Positions 34,429-42,247 of a DNA stretch of 64,000 nucleotides are shown here, one piece after another; within the stretch, counting starts at the first letter, position 1; each line of letters opens with the position of its first letter. Source of the stretch: Lacrimispora algidixylanolytica. GTDB taxonomy: Bacteria; Bacillota; Clostridia; Lachnospirales; Lachnospiraceae. The stretch spans positions 1-64,000 of the forward strand of contig NZ_MCIA01000030.1 of assembly GCF_003609635.1 (NCBI RefSeq). Reading direction: 5' to 3'. The position numbers and the translations under genes are program-made. Below the pieces are notes generated by a model. It did no database searches. It was not told the origin of the DNA and saw only the letters and a program-made list of their open reading frames with translations.

Positions 34429-35575
34429 GAAATACCTGCTCCAATTCTTTGATTAAATCTTCTACGTCCTCGATTCCAACGGATAACCGAAGAATGCGGT
34501 CCGTCACTCCATTGGCTGCCAGAACTTCTTTTGGTACATCAGCATGGGTCTGGGTAATAGGATAGGTAATCAGCGTCTCTACCCCACCAAGGCTTTCTGC
34601 AAAACGAATCAATCTGACATCTTTTAAAATCTTATGAGCCAGCTCTTTTGATTCCACTTCAAAGGTGACCATACATCCAAATCCCCTTGATTGCTTTTTA
34701 CAGACTTCATGTCCCGGATGATTGACCAGACCTGGATAACATACTTTCGTTACTTTCTTCTCCTGACAAAGCCAGGAAACCAACTTTTCTGCATTTTTCT
34801 CTCCACGATCCATTCTCAGAGCTAGAGTTTTAATTCCTCTTAAAATCAACCAGCTATCAAAAGGCGCAAGACCGGAACCAACTGTCTTAATTAAGAAACG
34901 TAGCTTTTCAGAAAGCTCATTGGTGGAGGTAACCAGAAAACCTGCTATGGTATCGTTATGCCCGCCCAGATACTTCGTTCCGCTATGAACCACGACATCT
35001 GCGCCTAGCTTTATGGGATTCTGAAAATAAGGAGACATAAACGTATTATCTACAATTAAGAGAAGCCCGTGCCTTTTTGATATTTCAGCCAGCTTCTCAA
35101 TGTCAATTACATTCATCATGGGATTGGTTGGAGTCTCAATAAAGATGGCTTTTGTATTCTCCCCTACTAACTTCTCAAACTCTTCTGGGGCGCATTTGGC
35201 GCAGTCAACAGAGTTGAATAAAATACCATTTTTCTTGCTCACGTTGTCAAAGAGACGAATACTTCCCCCATATAAATCACAGTCCGTAATAATATGGTCA
35301 CCGGGATGGAATAATTCCATCAGCGCCGTAATGGCAGCCATTCCGCTGGAAAATGCCAATGCATCCACACCGCTCTCCAAAGCTGCAACCACCTTTTCCA
35401 GTTGCTCTCTGGTTGGGTTTTGCAAACGGCTGTAATCGTATCCAGTGCTTTCACCCACACCTCTATGTGCAAACGTAGCTGTCTGATAAATAGGGAAGCT
35501 GATTGCCCCTGAACGATCCACCGTTTCCTCTGTTCCATTGCCGTATAAACACTTTGTTGAAATCCCATATTCCAT
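34421..35575 (-). CDS. Cystathionine gamma-lyase/synthase-type PLP enzyme
   Basis: A 384-residue member of the Cys/Met-metabolism PLP family. It has YDYSRLQNPTREQLE, FSSGMAAITAL, FIETPTNPMMNVIDIE, VVHSGTKYLGGHND with the PLP-lysine, and the C-terminal FAESLGGVETLITYP. Sequence alone does not cleanly separate cystathionine gamma-synthase from gamma-lyase. The beta-lyase gene immediately downstream would suit a synthase (cysteine to homocysteine), while the nearby cysK would also suit a lyase (homocysteine to cysteine). Confidence 0.88.
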   Translation of the reverse strand: MEYGISTKCLYGNGTEETVDRSGAISFPIYQTATFAHRGVGESTGYDYSRLQNPTREQLEKVVAALESGVDALAFSSGMAAITALMELFHPGDHIITDCDLYGGSIRLFDNVSKKNGILFNSVDCAKCAPEEFEKLVGENTKAIFIETPTNPMMNVIDIEKLAEISKRHGLLLIVDNTFMSPYFQNPIKLGADVVVHSGTKYLGGHNDTIAGFLVTSTNELSEKLRFLIKTVGSGLAPFDSWLILRGIKTLALRMDRGEKNAEKLVSWLCQEKKVTKVCYPGLVNHPGHEVCKKQSRGFGCMVTFEVESKELAHKILKDVRLIRFAESLGGVETLITYPITQTHADVPKEVLAANGVTDRILRLSVGIEDVEDLIKELEQVFHE

Positions 35576-35696
35576 ACTTATTCACCGCTTTCTATTTTTC
35601 TAGTTTGTCCTATAAGTATACTCATATGGTAGGTTGAACCGCTAATACTAAAAAACAATAGCCTGCTATAGTTTCTTTCTATGGTTATTGATTCTA

Positions 35697-36605
35697 TTAC
35701 AATAACTGCGCTTCATACTTCTTAAGCTCATCAATGTATTTCTTTCCTAGTATGCTTAAAGGCATCTTTTTCTTTTTAATATACCCAATTCTCATCTTAT
35801 CCGTGGTGTCCAGTGGAATGGCTCTATATTCCCCTCCATTTAGATCTTCACAGATGATACCGCAGCACAGAGTATAACCATTTAATCCTACCATAAGATT
35901 TAATAAAGTCGCCCTGTCATCTGCTTTTATAATCTGCTTGTACTCATAGGTGCTAAATACTTCTTCCGCCAAGTAAAAAGAATTGTTATTTCCCTGTTCA
36001 AAGGAAAGGCAAGGATAATTTTTAAGATCCTCAAATCCAATTTTCTCCTGACCCGCAAGAGGATTCCCCTTCCAAAGGTATACATAGATCCCGCAATGAA
36101 ACAAATCTATAAATTCCAAATCATTGTCCAAAAGTAACTTTTCCATGGCTTTTTGGTTAAACTCATTTAAATAAAGAATTCCCACTTCACTCTTTTGGTT
36201 TTTAACATTCAATATTACTTCATAGGTTTTCGTTTCATGGACAGCAAATTCATAATCGTCCATGCCAAACTCCTTTGCCATATGGATGAAGGCCTGAACT
36301 GCAAAAGTATAATGCTGCATGGATACACTAAATTTCTTTTTTGATTTTTCTTTTTTTACGAATCGCTCTTCCATCTGCCTGTACTGCTCTAACATCTGCC
36401 TTGCATACCCTAAGAATTCTTCTCCTTCTGAGGTAATAACGATTCCCCGGTTGGAGCGAATAAATATGGTCAGACCGATCTCCTCCTCCAAATCCCTTAT
36501 GGTACTGGACAGGCTTGGCTGAGTAATGAACAATTCCGCAGCGGCTTTGTTCATGGACTTCTGGCTTGCAATGCATACGGCATACCGCAATTGCTGTAAC
36601 GTCAT
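35697..36605 (-). CDS. LysR-family transcriptional regulator
   Basis: A 302-residue LysR protein. The winged helix-turn-helix covers residues 1-60 (LQQLRYAVCIASQKSMNKAAAELFITQPSLSSTIRDLEEEIG) and a type-2 periplasmic-binding-like sensor domain follows. GGAGG lies 4 bases before the ATG. It sits between two trans-sulfuration transcription units; CysB/CysR/YtlI-like regulation by O-acetylserine or a related metabolite is likely from position. A candidate binding site lies upstream of the sulfhydrylase gene (38089-38109). Confidence 0.9.
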   Translation of the reverse strand: MTLQQLRYAVCIASQKSMNKAAAELFITQPSLSSTIRDLEEEIGLTIFIRSNRGIVITSEGEEFLGYARQMLEQYRQMEERFVKKEKSKKKFSVSMQHYTFAVQAFIHMAKEFGMDDYEFAVHETKTYEVILNVKNQKSEVGILYLNEFNQKAMEKLLLDNDLEFIDLFHCGIYVYLWKGNPLAGQEKIGFEDLKNYPCLSFEQGNNNSFYLAEEVFSTYEYKQIIKADDRATLLNLMVGLNGYTLCCGIICEDLNGGEYRAIPLDTTDKMRIGYIKKKKMPLSILGKKYIDELKKYEAQLL

Positions 36606-36633
36606 ATTTCCTCCTTCCCTAACACGCGCTCAA

Positions 36634-36661
36634 CAGGCTGCCATATGGAAATGGCAGCCTG
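36634..36661. terminator. Hairpin between sulfhydrylase and lysR genes
   Basis: A perfect 11-bp inverted repeat (CAGGCTGCCAT with ATGGCAGCCTG) with a 6-base loop, 18 bases after the sulfhydrylase stop codon. No T run follows, so it may be a weak terminator or an mRNA-stabilising hairpin. Confidence 0.55.
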
Positions 36662-36678
36662 CGTACGGTTATGTAATC

Positions 36679-37986
36679 TTATTCCACTGCTTTGAAAGCT
36701 TCTGCTAAATCTTCAATGATATCCTCTGCATGCTCCGTACCAATGGAAAGACGAATGGTATTTGGCTTGATTCCAGATCCCAAAAGCTCTTCTTCTGTCA
36801 TCTGAGAATGTGTGGTGGAAGCTGGGTGAATAACCAGGGACTTCACATCAGCTACATTTGCCAAAAGGGAAAACAGCTCCAACTGGTCGATGAAGTCTTT
36901 TGCTTTCTTATCGTCACCCTTGATTTCGAAGGTAAAGATAGAACCACCTCCATTCGGGAAATACTTACGGTAAAGTTCCTGCTGCTCCTGATCCTCTGAG
37001 ATAGAAGGATGATGCACGGTTTCAACCTGAGGATGACCTTTTAGGAAATCCACTACTTTAATGGTGTTCTCCACATGACGCTCTACTCTTAACGATAAGG
37101 TCTCAAGTCCCTGTAAGAATATAAAAGAATGGATTGGGGAAATGGAAGCCCCTGTGTCACGAAGTAAAATAGCGCGAATCTTTGTAATGTATGCTGCAGC
37201 TCCTGCTGCCTTTGTAAAGCAGATTCCATGGTAGCTTGGATTTGGTTCCGTAAGGGTTGCAAACTTGCCTGATGCTTCCCAGTCAAATTTTCCGCTGTCA
37301 ATGATCACGCCGCCAATGGAAGTTCCGTGACCGCCAATGAATTTAGTTGCAGAATGAACTACTACATCAGCACCGTATTCAATGGGTCTTACGAGATAAG
37401 GGGTTGCAAATGTATTATCCACGATTAATGGGATTTTATGTGCATGGGCGATATGAGCAATTTTCTCTATATCTACTACATCAGAGTTGGGGTTTCCCAG
37501 TGTTTCAATGAATATAAGCTTCGTATTTTCCAAAACCGCATTGTCTAATGCCTCATAATCAAAAGGATCTACGAACGTTGTCTCGATCCCATATTCTGGG
37601 AGTGTATGAGCAAGTAGATTAAAGGTGCCTCCATAAATGTTCTTAGCTGCTACAATATGATCTCCATTTTTTGCAATATTCTCAACGGAATAAGCAACGG
37701 CTGCTGCTCCAGATGCAACGGCAAGAGCTGCTGCTCCGCCTTCCAGTGCTGCAATTCTGCGTTCAAATACATCTTGGGTAGGATTTGTCAGTCTTCCGTA
37801 GATATTGCCTGCGTCTGTTAAATTAAATCTTGCTGCTGCATGTTCACTGTTATGGAATACATAAGAGGATGTCTGGTAAATAGGGACTGCTCTGGCATCA
37901 GTAACAGAATCTGCCTGTTCCTGACCAACGTGTAACTGTAACGTCTCAAACTTAAATTCTCTATCTGCTCTATTCTTCTTTGCCAT
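36679..37986 (-). CDS. metY: O-acetylhomoserine sulfhydrylase / aminocarboxypropyltransferase
   Basis: A 435-residue PLP enzyme of the Cys/Met family that makes homocysteine from O-acetylhomoserine and sulfide. It is longer than MetB by the insertion typical of MetY (GKFDWEASGKFATLTEPNPSYHG). Landmarks are TLQLHVGQEQ, RLTNPTQDVFERRIAALEGG, FIETLGNPNSDVVDIE, VVHSATKFIGGHG with the PLP-lysine, and FSLLANVADVKSLVIHPASTTHSQ. AGGAGG lies 7 bases before the ATG. Two inverted repeats occupy its promoter region. Confidence 0.94.
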   Translation of the reverse strand: MAKKNRADREFKFETLQLHVGQEQADSVTDARAVPIYQTSSYVFHNSEHAAARFNLTDAGNIYGRLTNPTQDVFERRIAALEGGAAALAVASGAAAVAYSVENIAKNGDHIVAAKNIYGGTFNLLAHTLPEYGIETTFVDPFDYEALDNAVLENTKLIFIETLGNPNSDVVDIEKIAHIAHAHKIPLIVDNTFATPYLVRPIEYGADVVVHSATKFIGGHGTSIGGVIIDSGKFDWEASGKFATLTEPNPSYHGICFTKAAGAAAYITKIRAILLRDTGASISPIHSFIFLQGLETLSLRVERHVENTIKVVDFLKGHPQVETVHHPSISEDQEQQELYRKYFPNGGGSIFTFEIKGDDKKAKDFIDQLELFSLLANVADVKSLVIHPASTTHSQMTEEELLGSGIKPNTIRLSIGTEHAEDIIEDLAEAFKAVE

Positions 37987-38038
37987 GGGAATTCCTCCTG
38001 TTTTTTATCTTCTCTGATTTAAATTTCTTTCTTGATCG

Positions 38039-38071
38039 TATTATACCTTGTTTGAGGCTTAAGGTATAATA
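38039..38071. promoter_or_regulatory. Inverted repeat over the metY promoter
   Basis: TATTATACCTT (38039-38049) and AAGGTATAATA (38061-38071) form a perfect 11-bp inverted repeat with an 11-base spacer. On the minus strand the left copy supplies a perfect -10 hexamer (TATAAT), so a protein bound here should block or shape the promoter. Confidence 0.65.
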
Positions 38072-38088
38072 TGTATTACTACTATCTG

Positions 38089-38109
38089 GTTATAAGTAAA
38101 ACCTATAAC
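38089..38109. promoter_or_regulatory. Candidate LysR-type box upstream of metY
   Basis: GTTATA-N9-TATAAC inside GGTTATAAGTAAAACCTATAAC, about 100 bases upstream of the start codon and 40 bases upstream of the -10. The T-N11-A style dyad at this distance is what LysR regulators use, and a lysR gene lies directly downstream of metY. Confidence 0.5.
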
Positions 38110-38261
38110 AAACTGCGAATACTGGTTTTTCATCCCCTCTTATTTCTTTATTATACAATACTCTCTTCCGGCTTACACTATTTTTTTCTTCCCTTGCTTA
38201 TCCATCATATATAAAGCATATTTGAATATACATATACAAAAATGCAAAAGGATAACAGCCC

Positions 38262-39020
38262 ATGAACGAACATTACCCATTTGTGAATCCTCCGCTTCCA
38301 TACGCCTATGACGCTCTGGAGCCTTATATTGACACACAAACCATGTATCTTCATCATGATAGGCATTTACAGCGTTATGTGGTTGAGCTTAATACAATTT
38401 TAAGAGATCAACCTGAGCTGCAGAATTTATCACTGCCAGAGCTGATATCTGACCCGGAAAGCCTTCCAGAGGACGTACGCCAGGGCATTATCAATTATGG
38501 AGGAGGCGTTTACAATCATATCCTCTATTTTAACGGCATGACTAATTCTCAGACCCGTGCTGGAGCTGAAGCTCTCTATCCTGCCATAGTAAGGGATTTT
38601 GGATCTCTAGAAGAATTCTTTAATCAATATAAAAGAAAAGCCTTGTCCGTATTCGGATCTGGATTTGCCTGGCTCGTGTTGGCTCCCGATGGAACACTTG
38701 AAATCGTCACCACTAGAAATCAAGATACCCCCATCGCGGATGGGTTCTGCGTTGTGACTGGCATGGATGTCTGGGAGCATGCTTATTATTTGAAACGCTT
38801 TAATGACCGCGCCGCATACATAGAGGATTGGTTTCATGTCGTCAACTGGGAAGTTGCAGACGAGCTTTATAAACAGTGTATGAATAATATTGAAAATCAA
38901 AGGGAAACAGCTCCTGCCCAACCTTCTGATACCTTAGGAGCTCCAACCGCAGAACAGGAACCCGTCCCCGCACCAGAGACTTATACCGGGCCTGGTTCAG
39001 GACTTGACGAACTCCCTTAA
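38262..39020 (+). CDS. Iron/manganese superoxide dismutase-like protein with proline-rich tail
   Basis: A 252-residue protein. Residues 1-205 follow the Fe/Mn-SOD fold with all four metal ligands in place: His in YLHHDRHLQRYV, His in VYNHILYF, and Asp and His in VTGMDVWEHAYYLKRF. FGSGFAWLVLAPDG is the usual glycine-rich strand. After the fold comes a tail of about 35 residues rich in Pro, Ala and Glu (APTAEQEPVPAPETYTGPG), not found in ordinary SODs. There is no signal peptide. A weak AAAAGGA site precedes the ATG. Such tailed SODs could be spore- or surface-associated; this is not shown by the sequence. Confidence 0.88.
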   Translation: MNEHYPFVNPPLPYAYDALEPYIDTQTMYLHHDRHLQRYVVELNTILRDQPELQNLSLPELISDPESLPEDVRQGIINYGGGVYNHILYFNGMTNSQTRAGAEALYPAIVRDFGSLEEFFNQYKRKALSVFGSGFAWLVLAPDGTLEIVTTRNQDTPIADGFCVVTGMDVWEHAYYLKRFNDRAAYIEDWFHVVNWEVADELYKQCMNNIENQRETAPAQPSDTLGAPTAEQEPVPAPETYTGPGSGLDELP

Positions 39021-39247
39021 ATGGCGATGAATCATTTGTTCCACTGTTTTATCCTTTTGCATATTGGTAAGAAATACGGAGCCGGTACTACGGTTCCTTT
39101 TCTTTTCTGTACTTATAATAAAATCATTTCATAACAAAAAATGTATGAATATATATATTGGTTTTGTTTCATAATTTTACTGGGATCGTATTACTTAGGA
39201 ATCATTTCTATGATATAATTAGATACTATAATTGGAAGGGAGAAACT

Positions 39248-39421
39248 ATGAACAATTTTATAAATAACGAATGGAGTCCTCTTGAAAAGAAGCTCGTAAT
39301 ATCAACTTTTTTCTTGTTGGGAGTGGTAATTGGCTTTGGATTTGCTCCCATTAAAAAAGGGATTTACTGCGGTAATAATAATGGGGATATGAAATATGTA
39401 AAAAAAGAGGAAAACGATTAA
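39248..39421 (+). CDS. Small single-pass membrane protein
   Basis: A 57-residue protein with one hydrophobic segment (LVISTFFLLGVVIGFGFAP, about residues 16-34) followed by a basic, Asn/Gly-rich tail. GGAAGGGAG lies 5 bases before the ATG at 39248, so an upstream in-frame start 30 codons earlier is rejected. No family is recognised. It ends in a strong hairpin. Confidence 0.65.
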   Translation: MNNFINNEWSPLEKKLVISTFFLLGVVIGFGFAPIKKGIYCGNNNGDMKYVKKEEND

Positions 39422-39469
39422 TAATATTAGGGGCTACTTTATAAGATAGACCCTTTATTCTTAAAGGAT

Positions 39470-39537
39470 AATGAAAGGATCTTCTCTGATGAAACATATA
39501 TTCATTTGAGAAGATCCTTTCATTTTATAATAAGTAT
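39470..39537. terminator. Terminator after the small membrane-protein gene
   Basis: A perfect 17-bp inverted repeat (39470-39486, core AAAGGATCTTCTC, with 39518-39534) has a large loop that contains its own short stem, followed by T-rich sequence. It can serve both directions. Confidence 0.8.
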
Positions 39538-39605
39538 ATCACTATTTATATTTGGACGATATAATCTTAATCTAATGCACCGGTCAATCTACATATTAAA
39601 CGACT

Positions 39606-40109
39606 CTAATCTTCATATTTTCCGCCAAAGATAGCTCCTTTTATTTTTTCATAAGACTTTTCATGTAATCTCGCCTCTTCATGAAATTTTTGATTTGTAT
39701 AATTTTTATAATAATAATCTTTTAACAACATAAGATCATTCCGATATTTCTCAACCTCCATAGCACATACTCTGGACCATAATAGTCGATCGATTGAAAT
39801 GATAAGTGCTTGATCTTCTTCAATTGCATCTTTTTTATAGAAATCATAATCAAGATGAGCAATACTCCTCCATATTTCAAACTTATCGATGACCAATCCC
39901 AAATCACCAAATAAATCTTTCTGCTTTTCAGGATTTTGTTTTGCAAGATCTTTGTAATCTTCATCTGTAATAATCAAATCGATATCTGCACCAGATTTTC
40001 GTATTCCGTAGTATTCCATTGCCATTCCCCCTATTAAAATGGGTTTTATGGAAAAATTCAATTTACTTTTGCATAGACTTTCTTGAAATCGTGTTATAAC
40101 CTCATTCAT
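39606..40109 (-). CDS. Nucleotidyltransferase-fold protein (AbiEii-like)
   Basis: A 167-residue protein with the nucleotidyltransferase signature ILIGGMAMEYYGIRKSGADIDLII: the GG(S/T-like) loop and a DxD metal site (AD-I-D). The rest is helical and charged. The family contains MNT/AbiEii antitoxin-toxin components and tRNA-modifying transferases. No HEPN or AbiEi partner gene adjoins it, so it stands alone. The ATG at 40109, 8 bases from a GGGGG site, is preferred over the one two codons upstream. Confidence 0.7.
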   Translation of the reverse strand: MNEVITRFQESLCKSKLNFSIKPILIGGMAMEYYGIRKSGADIDLIITDEDYKDLAKQNPEKQKDLFGDLGLVIDKFEIWRSIAHLDYDFYKKDAIEEDQALIISIDRLLWSRVCAMEVEKYRNDLMLLKDYYYKNYTNQKFHEEARLHEKSYEKIKGAIFGGKYED

Positions 40110-40239
40110 GTACATTTCCCCCGTATCTTAAATGAATTAGAGACTTAATGCTTTTATAACTAGGTAGATTTTATTATATATCAAATATTAACAGGATGCC
40201 ATAAGAGATAATTCGTTTCTTATTTATATTTAAGTTTAC

Positions 40240-40270
40240 AAAAAGGAGTCGTTATGCACGACTCCTTTAC
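40240..40270 (-). terminator. Terminator of the GGGtGRT gene
   Basis: AAAGGAGTCGT (40242-40252) pairs with ACGACTCCTTT (40258-40268) around a 5-base loop, downstream of the stop codon. Confidence 0.8.
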
Positions 40271-40313
40271 TTACATCTATTTATTATAATTCCTTTTTAA
40301 GCCAAGCTTTTTC

Positions 40314-41324
40314 TTAGAACTTTCCTGCGTTAGCACTTTCCTCAATACCAACAGCAACAGCTACAGTAGCTCCAACCATAGGGTTGTTACCCATACCAAT
40401 CAGACCCATCATTTCAACATGAGCTGGTACGGAAGAAGAACCTGCAAACTGAGCGTCAGAGTGCATACGTCCCATAGTATCTGTCATACCATAAGATGCT
40501 GGGCCTGCACCCATGTTATCTGGATGAAGAGTACGTCCTGTACCACCGCCGGAAGCTACGGAGAAGTACCGTTTGCCTTTCTCGTTGCATTCCTTTTTAT
40601 AGGTACCTGCCACTGGATGCTGGAATCTGGTTGGGTTTGTGGAGTTACCTGTGATAGAAACGTCTACGCCCTCTTTCCACATGATTGCAACACCTTCGGT
40701 TACATCATTGGCTCCGTAGCAGTTTACTTTTGCTCTTAAGCCTTCGGAATAAGACTTTTTGAAAAGTTCTTTTACTTCACCACTGTAATAATCCATCTCT
40801 GTTTCAACATAAGTAAATCCATTGATTCTGGAGATGATCTGAGCAGCATCTTTTCCTAAACCATTTAAGATAACTCTTAATGGTTTCTGACGAACTTTGT
40901 TCGCTTTTTCAGCAATACCGATAGCACCCTCTGCTGCTGCAAAGGATTCATGACCTGCAAGAAAACAGAAACAGTCAGTCCCTTCTTCCAGAAGCATCTT
41001 TCCTAAGTTACCATGTCCGATACCTACATTACGCTGATCAGCTACAGAACCTGGGATACAGAAAGCCTGAAGGCCTTCACCAATAGCTGCTGATGCGTCT
41101 GCTGCTTTTCTACAACCTTTTTTAATTGCAATTGCAGCACCAACTATGTATGCCCAGCACGCATTTTCAAAACAAATCGGCTGAATTTTCTTTACCTGCT
41201 CATATACATCAAGACCTGCATCTTTTGTGATCTTCTCTGCTTCTTCAATAGATGCAATTCCGTAGCTATTTAATACAGAATTGATTTTGTCAATTCTTCT
41301 CTCATATGATTCAAATAATGCCAT
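40314..41324 (-). CDS. GGGtGRT protein
   Basis: A 336-residue soluble protein named after its motif, here ASGGGTGRTLHPDNMG near residue 260. Other conserved stretches are NVGIGHGNLGKMLLEEGTDCFCFLAGHESFAAAEG, RVILNGLGKDAAQIISRING and the Gly/Ala-rich C-terminus IGMGNNPMVGATVAVAVGIEESANAGKF. The family is widespread in clostridia and has no established reaction. It is paired here, as elsewhere, with an IscU-like scaffold protein (49-base gap), which suggests a link to iron-sulfur clusters or sulfur transfer. AAGGAGG precedes the ATG. Confidence 0.88.
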   Translation of the reverse strand: MALFESYERRIDKINSVLNSYGIASIEEAEKITKDAGLDVYEQVKKIQPICFENACWAYIVGAAIAIKKGCRKAADASAAIGEGLQAFCIPGSVADQRNVGIGHGNLGKMLLEEGTDCFCFLAGHESFAAAEGAIGIAEKANKVRQKPLRVILNGLGKDAAQIISRINGFTYVETEMDYYSGEVKELFKKSYSEGLRAKVNCYGANDVTEGVAIMWKEGVDVSITGNSTNPTRFQHPVAGTYKKECNEKGKRYFSVASGGGTGRTLHPDNMGAGPASYGMTDTMGRMHSDAQFAGSSSVPAHVEMMGLIGMGNNPMVGATVAVAVGIEESANAGKF

Positions 41325-41373
41325 TACCTTGTCCTCCTTATTATTGGCTAATGTCTACCTTCTAACCAGCCGA

Positions 41374-42066
41374 TTATTCATGTCTTGGGTCAATGATCTT
41401 AACAGCATCTGCAACACGGCCGTACTGTCCTTTTGATTTTTCCCAAGCTGTATTCGGATCGTCACCCTTTTTAATGAAATCAGTCATCTTACCAAGGCTT
41501 ACGAACTGATAGCCAATGATCTGATTTTCCTCATCCAGAGCAATACCGGTTACATAACCTTCTGCCATTTCTAAATAACGAGGACCTTTCTTTAAGGTTC
41601 CGTACATGGTTCCTACCTGTGAACGAAGTCCTTTTCCTAAGTCTTCCAAGCCCGCACCTATTGGAAGACCGCCTTCTGAAAATGCACTCTGAGTTCTTCC
41701 ATAAGCGATCTGTAAGAATAACTCTCTCATTGCTGTGTTGATTGCATCACAAACAAGATCTGTATTTAATGCTTCTAAAACAGTTAAACCTGGTAAAATC
41801 TCTGCTGCCATAGCAGCAGAATGAGTCATACCGGTGCAACCGATAGTTTCTACTAATGCTTCCTGAACAATTCCTTCTTTTACGTTAAGTGTCAACTTGC
41901 ATGCACCCTGCTGAGGAGCACACCAGCCAACGCCATGTGTCAAACCGGAGATATCTTTAACTTCTTTAGATTTTACCCATTTTGCTTCTTCTGGGATTGG
42001 AGCCGCGCCGTGGTGAACGCCCTGTGCTACTACGCACATCTCTTCTACTTCCTGTGAATAAATCAT
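41374..42066 (-). CDS. IscU/NifU-like scaffold protein, partner of GGGtGRT protein
   Basis: A 230-residue protein whose middle resembles the IscU/NifU N-terminal scaffold fold (VQEALVETIGCTGMTHSAAMAAEILPG, then DLVCDAINTAMRELFLQIAYGRTQ). Cysteines at 11, 49, 56, 77 and 106 could hold a cluster; C77 and C106 are placed like IscU ligands. The C-terminal 100 residues are an extension absent from ordinary IscU. It is upstream of, and probably co-transcribed with, the GGGtGRT gene. No cysteine desulfurase gene is nearby. Confidence 0.82.
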   Translation of the reverse strand: MIYSQEVEEMCVVAQGVHHGAAPIPEEAKWVKSKEVKDISGLTHGVGWCAPQQGACKLTLNVKEGIVQEALVETIGCTGMTHSAAMAAEILPGLTVLEALNTDLVCDAINTAMRELFLQIAYGRTQSAFSEGGLPIGAGLEDLGKGLRSQVGTMYGTLKKGPRYLEMAEGYVTGIALDEENQIIGYQFVSLGKMTDFIKKGDDPNTAWEKSKGQYGRVADAVKIIDPRHE

Positions 42067-42186
42067 GTTAAAACTCCTTTCAAATAAGTAATAATTGTGA
42101 AAAGTACTTTGTTAAATATATCACATCATACTTGATTACATTTTCTCATATAATGTCGAATTCCGCAAGTGCTTTTTAATTAATAC

Positions 42187-42233
42187 AAAAAGCTGGAAGG
42201 CCAAAATCCTGAGATTTCGGCCTTCCAGCTTTT
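42187..42233 (-). terminator. Terminator of the NlpC/P60 gene
   Basis: The stem AAAAGCTGGAAGGCC...GGCCTTCCAGCTTTT, with an inner AAATC/GATTT pair, lies just after the NlpC/P60 stop codon. Confidence 0.88.
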
Positions 42234-42247
42234 ACTACTTATGTAAA

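Noticed and set aside
37987-38261. SAM (S-box) riboswitch or cysteine/methionine T-box before metY
   Set aside because: No S-box kink-turn sequence, AGAGAG/T-box bulge or terminator pair was found on the minus strand.
39606-40109. Complete toxin-antitoxin pair (AbiE or MNT/HEPN)
   Set aside because: Only the nucleotidyltransferase-like gene is present; no partner frame lies on either side.
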